From assembly GCA_018697195.1 (NCBI GenBank), contig JAGMWU010000034.1:1437426-1501425 (forward strand): a stretch of DNA of 64,000 bases, written 5' to 3'. A program made the translations under genes and the position numbers. The DNA is from Certhia americana (taxonomy: Eukaryota; Chordata; Aves; Passeriformes; Certhiidae). A model generated the notes under the pieces. The model was not told where the DNA came from. It made no database searches and was given only the letters and a program-made list of their open reading frames with translations. Numbering within the stretch: position 1 is the stretch's first letter; the number at the start of each line of letters is the position of its first letter. Positions 49,801-59,804 of the stretch are shown here, in pieces.

Positions 49801-50577
49801 TAATTTCTCTTGTCATTGTTTCTTTTATTTTAAAAGGCTTTACAGATCAATGAGTTGACTGGTCTGAACTTTTGTGGCAGCAGTAACAACACAGTTTTAA
49901 GCAGAGACAGTAGAAATCAACAGACAGGCCGGATGTAAGTATTTTGGTACACTGCAATGAATCCCATCATCAGTAACTTTAGCAGTCCTAGAACATATAT
50001 CTGAGTATCAGAGATACTCACTGATGACCAGAGAACCTGTGAGTTTTTATGTGGAAAAGAAACCCTTGACTGGATTGTTTTGCATTCTGACTGTATGGAA
50101 CATTCTGCTTGTTGTCATATTTGGAATTTATAACACTAGAAATGTCTGGCCTATGTTTCTTACTTTTCTTCAAACTGTGTTTAGTGAGAGCTATGCACAC
50201 ACACAATTGTACAGCCTCACAAAATGCATTTCAGCTCCCTACATGAAACTGGAGCTACAAGAAAAGCAAATTTACAAACAGAAAATTAACCACTGACATA
50301 TAGCTGGTGTTTGCCCAGCCTACTGCAGACATGCAACCACACTACAACTTCTAGAGATCTTCCTAGATCCTGCTGACTGGTTTATAAAGTGACTGAGCTT
50401 ATCCATGTGTGTGTATTTATCTGTAGGGCATGCACTGGAGAGGAGTATCTGAAGAGTCAAGGCATCGATGCGAGCACCTGGGGCCTGTGGCAGAACCACC
50501 TGGCTCTGGCCTGCATGACACTAATCTTCCTTACCATTGCCTACCTCAAACTGCACTTCATGAAGAAGTTCTCTTAA
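37836..50577 (+). CDS. ABCG2: ABCG2, ATP-binding cassette half-transporter, complete coding region (662/663 aa)
   Basis: Fifteen coding exons: 37836-38041, 39346-39405, 39887-40001, 40721-40873, 41291-41448, 41829-41980, 42428-42532, 43534 (or 43537)-43784, 45435-45517, 46360-46449, 47079-47203, 48031-48185, 49038-49127, 49837-49934 and 50427-50577 (TAA). All phases join without a shift; human ABCG2 is 655 aa. The order is nucleotide-binding domain first, then six membrane helices, as in the reverse-orientation ABCG family. Seen: Walker [10 protein letters not shown] (81-89), signature VSGGE (187-191), Walker B ILFLDEP with catalytic Glu212, switch His244 and an Arg484 matching human Arg482. 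The protein dimerises in the plasma membrane and exports urate, porphyrins, steroid conjugates and many drugs. The start ATG begins a 70-residue N-terminus much like the mammalian one. Odd points: Lys142 at the human Gln141 position, a longer third extracellular loop lacking a match to Cys603, one GC donor and a tandem acceptor. Confidence 0.97.
39346..39889 (+). other. ABCG2: ABCG2 Walker A (P-loop) coding exon and junction
   Basis: Exon 39346-39405 encodes [20 protein letters not shown]. The next Ser codon is split between 39404-39405 and 39887. The P-loop binds the ATP phosphates. The human motif has Gly where this bird has Ser (GPTGSGKSS), a conservative change found in many ABC proteins. 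Confidence 0.95.
41291..41448 (+). other. ABCG2: ABCG2 exon with signature motif and Walker B
   Basis: The exon encodes residues 179-230, with VSGGERKR (signature) and [12 protein letters not shown] (Walker B, catalytic Glu212, D-loop). All residues needed for ATP hydrolysis are present. Confidence 0.95.
41688..41712. repeat. Pyrimidine (CTTTTT)n-type tract in an ABCG2 intron
   Basis: Repeated tttttc units in the intron between 41448 and 41829. It lies more than 100 bases from the acceptor, so it is probably just a microsatellite. Confidence 0.7.
42533..43533 (+). other. ABCG2 intron with internal poly(A) tract
   Basis: The intron holds a 20-base A run at 43142-43162, perhaps the tail of an old retrocopy, but no recognisable source sequence precedes it. 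No other gene is seen. Confidence 0.5.
44672..45177. repeat. 506-base duplicated segment, copy 1 (inside an ABCG2 intron)
   Basis: The segment runs from gtccagaatccgtgagg to gatgtacagaacttca. It matches 53729-54234 in the same orientation over 506 bases without gaps, with about 11 mismatches counted by eye (about 98 percent identity). It has no reading frame of note and no obvious terminal repeats. Confidence 0.93.
46501..46565. repeat. 43-base near-perfect hairpin plus direct repeat in an ABCG2 intron
   Basis: 46523-46542 (ctgtactagcttgtctgaca) and 46546-46565 (tgtctgacaagctagtacag) are inverted copies with one mismatch around a 3-base loop. The string ttgtctgacatgctgt also occurs twice directly, at 46501-46516 and 46533-46548. 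Confidence 0.9.
47204..47205 (+). other. ABCG2: Non-canonical GC splice donor in ABCG2
   Basis: The exon ends at 47203 (CTA G) and the intron starts GCAAGT. The next exon (48031, GT TTG AAA) completes the Gly codon of MLGLKP as in human ABCG2. A GT donor at this position would require a different base, and no other nearby GT keeps the frame and the conserved residues. Confidence 0.88.
49837..50440 (+). other. ABCG2: ABCG2 third extracellular loop (exons 49837-49934 and 50427 onward)
   Basis: The loop reads [20 protein letters not shown], then GRMACTGEEY. The first Cys (594) matches human Cys592, NNT keeps the glycosylation sequon of human Asn596, and Cys616 matches Cys608. Between them are 17 residues after the sequon Asn where human has 11, and none is a cysteine, so the inter-subunit disulfide residue (human Cys603) has no match. 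Confidence 0.88.
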
Positions 50578-51165
50578 AACCAGAGGGAAAGACGCAATTC
50601 CCACTGTTCAGTAGTTTGCTGAACTGACTGCGCAACTGACCTGATTATTTTTAAAGAGACCTTTCTTTGTACTTTTGTTATGACCCAAGTCAACAACATG
50701 AATACCATCCTTGTATATTAAATACTTACTGTTAATTTACTCTGCCAAAATGTCTAGCACAGCTCACTCCTCTTTGCTACAAAAGAATGTACAGCCATTC
50801 ATTTCTTCAAGGGACTATTCAGTCTTTCTGCAGGTTCTAGCTATGAACTTGTCAAACACTCTAACTAATATTTAGTGGCTTAAGTAGAAAAACATGGTGG
50901 TTCCATACTCTAATTAGCACCTACCTTCACCAGAAAGTAATTCAGTCCAAAGTGATGCTTATCAGGGCACCAAAACAGTCTCAGCTGCTTACATGGTCAC
51001 AGGATATGTGAGACAGGGACAAAATGCCTTTCAACCCAGTGCCCTTTTCTCTCTGGGAATCATTACTGCTCTAGAAGGCACTTACTGATTCCATCAAGCC
51101 TTTCTTGCCTCACTCAAATGGCAGAAGCACAGTTTTTTTTAAATAAAGGTGTTCTTACTTACAGC
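50578..51165 (+). other. ABCG2: ABCG2 3' untranslated region
   Basis: The UTR runs from the stop to just beyond AATAAA at 51142-51147. A further AATAAA at 52108-52113, beyond a CR1 fragment, could serve a longer form. Confidence 0.6.
51142..51147 (+). terminator. ABCG2: ABCG2 polyadenylation signal AATAAA
   Basis: This is the first canonical hexamer after the stop, 565 bases downstream. It is followed by ggtgttcttact. Confidence 0.6.
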
Positions 51166-51557
51166 GCCAGTTCCCATAATCCTTGTCCTGAAATTTGTAT
51201 TTCCTCTGCATAACTGCATGTCATCTTCACTGTCCCATTAATGCTGCTATCATGAGTAGTTCTTAGTCATTTTTATGACCAATTTCAAGTGCATGACTAA
51301 ACAGGATGGTAGCACCTTTGTAAGAGATTGCAGCAATCCCTCCCTGGTGGGCCAGATTTGCCCTGGCCTTGAGCAACAATGCTAGCTCGTCTCCTTTTTC
51401 TGCAGAGTTATGCATAGTGAATATGCACAGAAGACAACTTTACAGCTCTTTCATGGTTTGTTACTGTTATCTTGCTGTTTCTGCAGTGTTTGCCCCAGTT
51501 TGTGTAGGTCATAAAAAAACAACTGACGAGACCTTATTTTCTGTAAGAGATTTAGAA

Positions 51558-51975
51558 ACATAGGACACCCCAAACTGGAAAGGCACCCACAAGGACCATC
51601 GAGTCCAGCTCCTGGCCCTGCACAGGACATTGCCTAGTCACACCCTGCACATGAGAGCTTTGTTCAAATGTTTCTTGAACTCTGTCGGGCTTGGTGCTGT
51701 GGCCACTTCCCTGGGGAGCCTTTCAGTGCCCAAACACTCTGTGGGTGAAGAACCTTTTCCCTGACACAGCTTCAGGCCATTTCCTCCAGGTCCTGTCACT
51801 GTCTCCGCAGAGAAGAGATCAGTGCCTGCCCCTCCACTACCCCTCATGAGGAAGCTGTAGACTTGAGTTGAGGCTTCCCCTCAGTTCCTTCCAGGCTGAA
51901 CAGACGAAGGAACCTCAGGCACTCCGGACATGCCTCCCTTCCACCTTCTCAAGGCCTGTCTGCCTTCACTCACAC
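51558..51975 (-). mobile_element. CR1 LINE fragment, antisense
   Basis: On the plus strand: acataggacaccccaaactg, ccatcgagtccagctcctgg, cacttccctggggagccttt, cagtgcccaaacactctgtg and gaagagatcagtgcctgccc. This is the reverse of the CR1 3' portion. Confidence 0.9.
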
Positions 51976-52479
51976 CACTCCTCAAGAATGGCTGTAGTTC
52001 TGTCTATTGGGCAGCTCACATATGGTGTAAATTTAACATCTTCATACCTATGACATTAGGATCCATGTTGATCTGTTTTTTCAGTCAGATGTCATGCTGC
52101 TGGGGAAAATAAAAGCTTCAGAGCACGAGAAATTGGCAGAGTGTTCTGTACCTTTAGATTAGCCCTTTCTAAGCAGAAGAAAACACTGAGGAGATAGCAG
52201 TCTTGTGGTTATTCCAAAAAAATTGACAGGAACTCCAGGTCCTGGTACTTCAAAGAAATGAAAGTGGAATTTTTGCCTTTGGAAAAAAGAAAATCATCCC
52301 AGATTTTAAAATGTAGAAATCTACAACCCATCTAATTGCAGCTGGTCCTTATAATTTCACAAGTTATAAATCTGATCACACAGACTGTGTTCCAGTCGTA
52401 AAAGAAAATAATTTCAGTACACAGAAGTGGTTTCTTCTCATAATTATAAAAATTTTTTGTGTTTTGTTTTCTGTTTTTC

Positions 52480-53130
52480 TGTTCCCGAGAATGTAAATAG
52501 TTTTGTTTTCACCAGCCAGAGATCTTGAAGGAACTGGTTGGTGAGGCTTTCTTGTTGTTTTCTTCATAATTTATTTTCTCTTATCATTTCAAATACCAAA
52601 GCTAACTACAAAATGTACAAATGCCCAACGCCTAATGCTAACTACAAAGTGCAAAAAGCTTAATGTTCTAATGTCTAATGTCCAAATATTCTAATGTGAA
52701 AATGTCTAATGTTCCCACCCTCAGGGTGGCAGGGATTTTATACTACATTCCACATATTCAGTATTTATAATTCTTTACCAATAACAATTATCTATGTTAG
52801 AAGGTTAGATTCTAAGCCAACTATAATGTGCCACCTCACAGCAGAACATGGAGGCAAGGAAGAAGAAAGAAGAAACCCAAAAGCCATGTGCTTCCTCCAT
52901 CTTGCCATCATCTACTTACCATCCTAAAAACCTCATATATCTAAAATTCTCACCTTGTGATAATACCATGTACTATTCTACTGTCTAGTACACACTCTTG
53001 AAAACTCTGCTTCATTCCAGAGCTTAAAAGCCCTTTTTCCATAAACAAAAGTTAAAAACACTGTTTGTCAGAGATTCTAAAATCTCTCAAACATGCAAAG
53101 AGATATTCCTCATAATTCCAGACTCCGACA
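52480..53130. mobile_element. LTR-like element, copy 1 of a diverged pair
   Basis: It shares a long run of blocks with 55170-55803 in the same orientation: cgagaatgta, gaactggttggtgag, aaagccatgtgcttcctcca, cttaccatcctaaaaacc, catatatctaaaattct, ctgtgataat-like, gagcttaaaag and gtttgtcagaga. I recognise the layout as that of avian retroviral LTRs. No viral genes are seen. The ends are approximate. Confidence 0.55.
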
Positions 53131-53728
53131 GTTTCTGAGAAAGAAAATTATCAAACTAAGTTGAATTACTCACATTTTGAACAGGCTTTGACACCAAATT
53201 GCACAGATAATAATTACCACAAAACTCCTAAACTTTTCTTGCTTTCCAGCTGTTCTTGGAATTATTTCAGCAGCTGGTCATCTGTAAGAAAGTATTTACT
53301 TATTTACATAAAAAAAAGTATTTCTTCCAGTACTTTTCAACACTTCACTCTGTAAACTTGCAAAATCCTATACCTCAGTTGCATGACCAGAAACTACAGT
53401 AGTAGTCATGTCAGACTTCTCTGTCACACTATGTGCTTTAAATTAAGATTTTATTTTTCTCTTTTTGTCCAGCACTGCACTATACATGTTCTAGTGAAAG
53501 GTGCCCCTGCTCATGGCAGGGGGTTGGTGATCTTTGAAGTCCCTTCTAACATCAAAATTCTATTATTCTATGATATATCTGGTTCTCCCCTTTAGTTTGT
53601 GGCAGATTAATACAAATACATTGCTTGCTCAAGTCAGGAGACATATCATCCCTACGATAACTCTAACATGTACTTTTACAAGCAGTGTAAGAAGGTGGGG
53701 GAAAAGATTAATAGAAGAAGGGAAATGA

Positions 53729-54234
53729 GTCCAGAATCTGCGAGGTTAAAAGGCTTTGAGACAGTGTGTGTGCCTGTATGTTGATACTATGGAGATCCTT
53801 AATAATTGCTTTGTAAAAGCTTGACCTTGTGACAAGAATTAGGCTCTCAAGAACCTCCTTCCTAGCCCAAGGTTAATGGGCCTGACTTGTTTCTCACAAT
53901 CTTCTTTATCTCCCCACCCTCATTAGGGCTGGATTTGTCCAGATTCTTTTAGGGGTACATGGCTCATTAAGCCTTTTTCTCATTAATCTGCTCCAAATTG
54001 GTCTTGAAATGATCCCTGCTTTCCACTGCAACTGGCTTAGGAGCTGAATTATCCCTGACATTTGCTGCTTTCGGCAGGATCTTAGAGAGAGGGTACCAGG
54101 ATCAAGTAGTTTATGGTGTTAAGACTCATGCATTGCTTGGGCTTAAAAATGACAGAACTGCCTGATACCATTGTTTTCCTGAGCTTTTTGTCATTTGCAT
54201 TTAGCATTTGAAAAGCATGATGTACAGAACTTCA
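53729..54234. repeat. 506-base duplicated segment, copy 2 (downstream of ABCG2)
   Basis: Same orientation and same length as 44672-45177. It lies between the two LTR-like elements, about 3.2 kb after the ABCG2 stop. Flanks of the two copies are unrelated from the first base outside. Confidence 0.93.
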
Positions 54235-55169
54235 TGATTCTATCACTAACTTGACTGAAAATGTATTTTCATGTATGAAAATTCCTCCTTAGTTTGATTA
54301 CACTTTGACAGCAAGTGATTTAATCTGGACTCTTGGAAATTTTCAAAGACTTACTCTTAGTTAAGTTGTAGAGTATTCAATCTAGTTGAAGATTTTTCTT
54401 TACATCCTCCATCTGAACGACTTCAATAAAAATAAATCACAAGTTGAGGTTTGTTGTTTTCCAAAGAGATATTAAACTTGTTTAATTCAATTAGTTTGAA
54501 TGAAACTTTATGATAATAATCTTGTAAGATACCACTTTTAAATTTTATTGTTTTGATTATAGAAATTAAGGTTTCAATATTTTCTGTGTAACTGAAAGTA
54601 ATTGCTTTTTCCTTGTTGTGAATGTTCATAAAGGCAAGAACAGATGGCAAGCTGGCTAGACACAGCTTCTACATCATCAAGTTGAAGTGGTCATGTCCTA
54701 GGACGAATATTTAAAACTTTTACAGGTTTGGAATCAGTCGTAAATCAGAGGAGCCTGAAAAAGCTCTGTATTTATTTATATAGAAGAAAAAAATAGTAAA
54801 AGGCAACCTAATAATAAGAGCAGCCTAAGGAGTAAAACTATTAACTGAGAGCTTTTAATATGCAGAAGGGCACTGGCAAAACTGAAATCACTGGTATTCA
54901 ATTTTACTCTTTTAGCTTCTTCTTTGTGCTAAAAATATTTAATAATCAACAATATCAATTGTTGGAGCAATTCTTCTGGAATAAAGAATTACTTCAGTGG
55001 AATGTGAAGTGGGTTAGTAAGCCTGGTAGCAGAGCAGTATGAATGGCTTTTGATGAGGAGGCAGAAGGCTAGACAGTTTGGAAAATAAATTTCTTCTTCA
55101 GAATTACTGCCTTATTTTCAAAACTGATAATGAGTTGCTTAATTAATTCTGTAATTTTGGGTTTTATAA

Positions 55170-55803
55170 AAAATATTTTTTCCTTATTGTTTTCTTTTTC
55201 ACGGTGCACTGAGAAACACGAGAATGTACAAAAGTCTTTTTTCCCCAGACAGAGACTGAAGAACTGGTCGTGAGCCATCTCTTCCGTTTTTTCATGATTG
55301 TTTATTCTTTCTTATCTATAACATTCTTTTTCCTGACCCACAGTGATCTTTGCAGCAGGTCAGTCCCAGGCACACTCTCCACCTTCAGGGCAGTGTGTAC
55401 TTTTTATACTATAACCCACATCCACATTGTTTATAATAATTTTCCAATACACATCACCTTTACTAGAAAGTCAGTCTCCACTCCAAACCAATTAGAACGT
55501 GCCACCATCACTGCAGAAGATGGATCAGATGAAGAAGAAGGAAGAAGTCTGAAAGCCATGTGTTTCCTCCATTTGATCTTCATATGCTTACCATCCTAAA
55601 AACCCCATATATCTAAAATTCTTATCCTGTGATAAACTACACACTATGCTACTATCTAATACACATTCTTGCTCTGCTTTATCCCAGAGCTTAAAAAGCC
55701 CTTTTCCATGGTGAAAGGTTAAAAACATTGTTTGTCAGAGACTTTTCATCCCTTAAACATACAAAGAAATGTTTACCAGAATTTCTAATTTCCACACTGT
55801 AAC
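55170..55803. mobile_element. LTR-like element, copy 2 of a diverged pair
   Basis: Matching blocks to copy 1 include cgagaatgta, gaactggtcgtgagcc, aaagccatgtgtttcctcca, cttaccatcctaaaaacccc, catatatctaaaattctta and gtttgtcagagac. The copies differ by many substitutions and small gaps, so they are two old insertions or an old LTR pair, not a recent provirus. The approximately 2 kb between them holds the 506-base duplicate and no viral genes. Confidence 0.55.
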
Positions 55804-58800
55804 ATATTTACACTTACTTGGACAACTGCATGATATAGGCTGCTGACTTTTCAAATGACACATGTAAAAGACCCATGACACTGACTTGGGGATTGACACT
55901 TATTTTTCATAGTGTACCAAGGGTTTATAAATTGTATTTGTTCAAGCAAAGATTTAACAAGTGCCTGAGTGGTTGCTGGCCCACTAGTTCTTATGATGGG
56001 CCTACAGGTTTTACTGAAGCCACTGCCACTGGCTGGATGCTTTGGGCTGCATAAATAAATGCCATCATCTTTCTTCACTTCTGTGCTGGTAGATAAAATA
56101 AGAACCTTGTAGGCTGTATAGTAACCACCTGTGAGGAAAGACATTTGTTTAATTTGGGTTTTCCAGGAGGCATTGAGAAATGTACTTGTAGAGCAGCTTC
56201 CCACCAAAGTAGAGAATAAATCAATAAAAAGATTCACAGCTCTGTGTTGTTCCAGTACGGAGGAAGGATTGAAAAAAAAAGCCATAAAAGACAGAAAGAA
56301 TTTATGTCAGGTAGACATTGGAAGCTGACAAACAATAATGATAATGGATATAACCACTAGAGAAGGAAGGAAGAAAACAATTCAGATAGCAATATCACAA
56401 AAAAAAAATTTAAATTATATATGTCTATCTCTTGTCTTCAGAGATTAAATAGTTACAGATTAAGAGCAAAAAACAACTGGTTTTTTTTTACATGTGGAAA
56501 CAGATGGATAGGCTCAAGGGCAACCTAACCTAGCCTGCAAAAATAAGTAAAATCTGCTTCTCCAGGTTCGTGTATTTCCTTCATATTTCAAGAGAAATAA
56601 TCTTTGCCTCCATAAGGTTTTTAGTCATGTCTGGTTCATTCTCAAGACAGCTGCCTTGCCAAAATCTTAGTCACCCTGCTTCTTCAGGAACACAACACTG
56701 CAATTACTCCTTCACTCTTCAGCATTATGAAATAGCCACCTGCCTTCTGATTACTTTTCCACTGGCCCAGTGGGCACAGAGTCAAGTGCTGAGGATGCAG
56801 TACCTTGCTCGGTATGGCTGCGGGCAGGCACAGCAGGTAATGTGATGGAAATTGTTTCTGGACACACACCAGCATCAATCCAAGGTGAGTCAAACATCCT
56901 CAAATGATCCCTGTTATAGATTTGTAGTTACATATTATCAGTTTGCATATTTTTTCTGTGATGCTGATAAACACTACAAGCATTCAAACTTTTATTTCCT
57001 GGATGAAAATTTTCAGTATTCTTTGCTACAGTGCCAGGCTTTCTGTACACTTTAGACAAATAATCTTCTAAAAGAGAACATCATAATCCGGAAAACTGAA
57101 AAGAAGGTGAATAGTTTTCTCTTATTTACTGATAAATGCCATTTTTATAAGCATCAGCTTGCTGCCTCTTGAACATTCAGGGAACTGCAAGTGCTCACTT
57201 TGTGTTCAGCTGTGTCTTTTTCACAAAAGGTACATATGTAGGAGGAGAGAGTATAATCTGATAATGTAAACAACAGCAATTCCAATAAAGTCTCCTGGAG
57301 TTGCTCCCCTGGGTCTTCCATGTGAAACACTTCTATTTGTTAAATAATCTGTGATTTTGGTTCTTACAGACATGAACAAGTTCTTTCAATCTAAGTAATT
57401 CCCTCCTTTTAAAAAATTAGTTCTGCAGATAGACCGTATTTTCATCTTGCTGTGCCATAAAAAAATTGAGAAGTCTCACGAACGTAAATGCTTTTCCTCT
57501 CCCAGTCTACATCTCCCTCCTCTTCTTGCTGGGCATGAAATTAACAGCCAGTTAAGACAGTTAAGGCCCTTGTCAAACCTGTTTCTTCACTTAACTGTTT
57601 CAAATAACTAAGCTAGGAAACACAGCTGGCCTTTATTACACAGCTGTGGCATCACAGGAACACTGAGAGAAATGGAAATTTATTTCCAGTGCTTGCCAGC
57701 TCTGCCTTTTTGCAGCACAAGGCTTCTTGTGGCTGCATCTTTCTGCACACAGACATCTGAAACTGGGGAGTTGGGCAACTCAGTCTGACAGCATCCACCT
57801 CGGCTTCAGGAAAAGCTGATGGCAGTACAGAAGTGTTACCTCAGACTTTGGAATGAACTGCTAAGTTCAGGTTTAGCCTGAAAGGAGCACTTTTTTCCTT
57901 TGAGTGTTTCTCGGAGTTTACACTGCTCTCCTTGCAACAGTGAAAAGCAGCAGCCTGAGCAGCACACACAGGCAATTTTGGCAGCGTGAAGTTTTTATTC
58001 TGAAAATACCTCAAATGTGACTTCCCAGAAAACAAAGTCTAACTCTTCTCACTGGAAATTATTTTTTTTTTCCAAAATAGAACTCTTAAAAACTGAACAG
58101 GATTTAAAACAAATTTTAGCTCTGTAAGATTTGAATAGTGTTGATTTGATTTTTATGAATAACTCCTTAATGAGCATTTTGTTCCCCGTGAGTCTCTGCT
58201 AATCTTTAACTCTTTCCATGACTTTGCAAATTAATTAAATTACTGGTCTCAACTTTTGTCAAAATGTCACCAGCAGAACTCTGACTGATGCAAACTGTCA
58301 TGTTAGGTCCTCTGGCAATATTACTGCATTCATTACTAATGACTTTTTGAGAGCCACACCAACCCAGTACACTCCCCACATCTCAAAATCTTCCTTGCTC
58401 CCTTCCTGGCACCCCACTGCTGGTAGGCCTGAACCAAAACACCTGAACACCTGGCTGTAAAAAATCTGCTCTCACACTTCACCCAAATTCAGGCCAGTTA
58501 CAGAAGGCACAAGTTTGCTGCTCTTTGCCTCCTGGGATGCAGTTTCAGTCTCCCTGAGCATTCCTTGGAGTAGAAACAAAGCAGAAGAGCTGACAGAATT
58601 CCCAGTCCAAGGAAAACTTGTGATGCCACTGCTGTTTTAGCATTACTGGTGATTAAGCAGCATGTTTGTAGCAGCCCTTTGATCCAAGCTGGAAGCAGCT
58701 GAGTGTGTGTTAAGGCATCAGAGTGAGGTGACAGAAATAAAACACAACTCTTTTGAATGTCAGTCACCTGAACCATTAAGCTGTCACTCCACCTGTACCT

Positions 58801-59099
58801 ATTTTGCATGATCAGTGCTTAAAACCTGAAATTTCTTGTTATACAAGTGACAATTGCTTGAAGACCTTTTATCATAACCTTTTAACCCATTTTCCTCACT
58901 TTTTGACTGAGTTTTTCTTCCTGTTTAGGTTTACTGGAGAAGAATCTTGGAATATACCAGGCATCTAAGTAATGCCTGTGGACATGGAAGAATTACTCCA
59001 AAAAGCTCATATTCCAAATATGCTTCTCAAATGGCATTTCCTGAAGAAACCTTCAAAAATCAGCAATATTACAGCATACACACTATAATAAATAAATAA
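55804..59099. other. Intergenic between ABCG2 and PKD2, no gene recognised
   Basis: AT-rich sequence with a few 60-145 codon open frames lacking any domain. No RNA gene was found. Confidence 0.55.
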
Positions 59100-59172
59100 C
59101 GCCCGCCTCCCGTCCGTTCCACCGGGGCCCCGAGCCGCGGGGGCGCGCCCGGGCGCGGCGTAGCGAGCCCGC

Positions 59173-59176
<4 letters not shown>
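59100..59176. other. Isolated, extremely GC-rich block of about 75 bases
   Basis: gcccgcctcccgtccgttcc, then accggggccccgagccgcgg and gggcgcgcccgggcgcggcg, sit abruptly between AT-rich flanks (aataaataac on the left, the GAAA tract on the right). Composition and word use resemble ribosomal DNA spacer or CpG-island sequence, not the neighbourhood. Its origin is unknown. Confidence 0.6.

Positions 59177-59221
<45 letters not shown>
59177..59221. repeat. (GAAA)11 microsatellite
   Basis: Eleven perfect GAAA units immediately follow the GC-rich block. Confidence 0.95.
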
Positions 59222-59804
59222 TTCCTGCTTCCCCCACAAAAAGTCAGTGATTTTTACAGTGCACTGACTAAAGGCTTAATATACTTAATAAATTCAGTAT
59301 GTATGTATTTCCTTAAAGACTGAGATGTATTTACACTAATCATTCCATTTTCATTAATAGTGTTTCATTAATACAGCTGTCCAGAGAGAACTATGGGTCT
59401 TACATGGGAGCCTGGGCTTTCCAAGCTCTATTCAAACCCTCTAGATGTTGTAGTATTCCCTCCTGAAACAAGGGAAACAATAAAGAGGAATAGAGAAAAA
59501 AAAAAAGAGTTAAATTACACAGCAAGTAATGAAGAGACAGTTGTTTGCAGTGGGAGCTGCTACCTGAAATAGCAGAAAGTAGTTTCTGCGTTTGCAGAAA
59601 CACAAATCTGAAATAAAGTGTTAAAAAAGGACTGTTAGGCAAGGAAGCAGTGGGTCAGCCCAGTCCTCTGTGTTCATTTACACCCTCTACTCTCTTTATT
59701 AGGTAATCTGAGAACAAGATATGAGATAAAAGTAACACAAATAAAATGTAGGACTCCTCATGTTCCATTATAAACAAACCAAGTGTAGGCACAATACTTG
59801 CATT

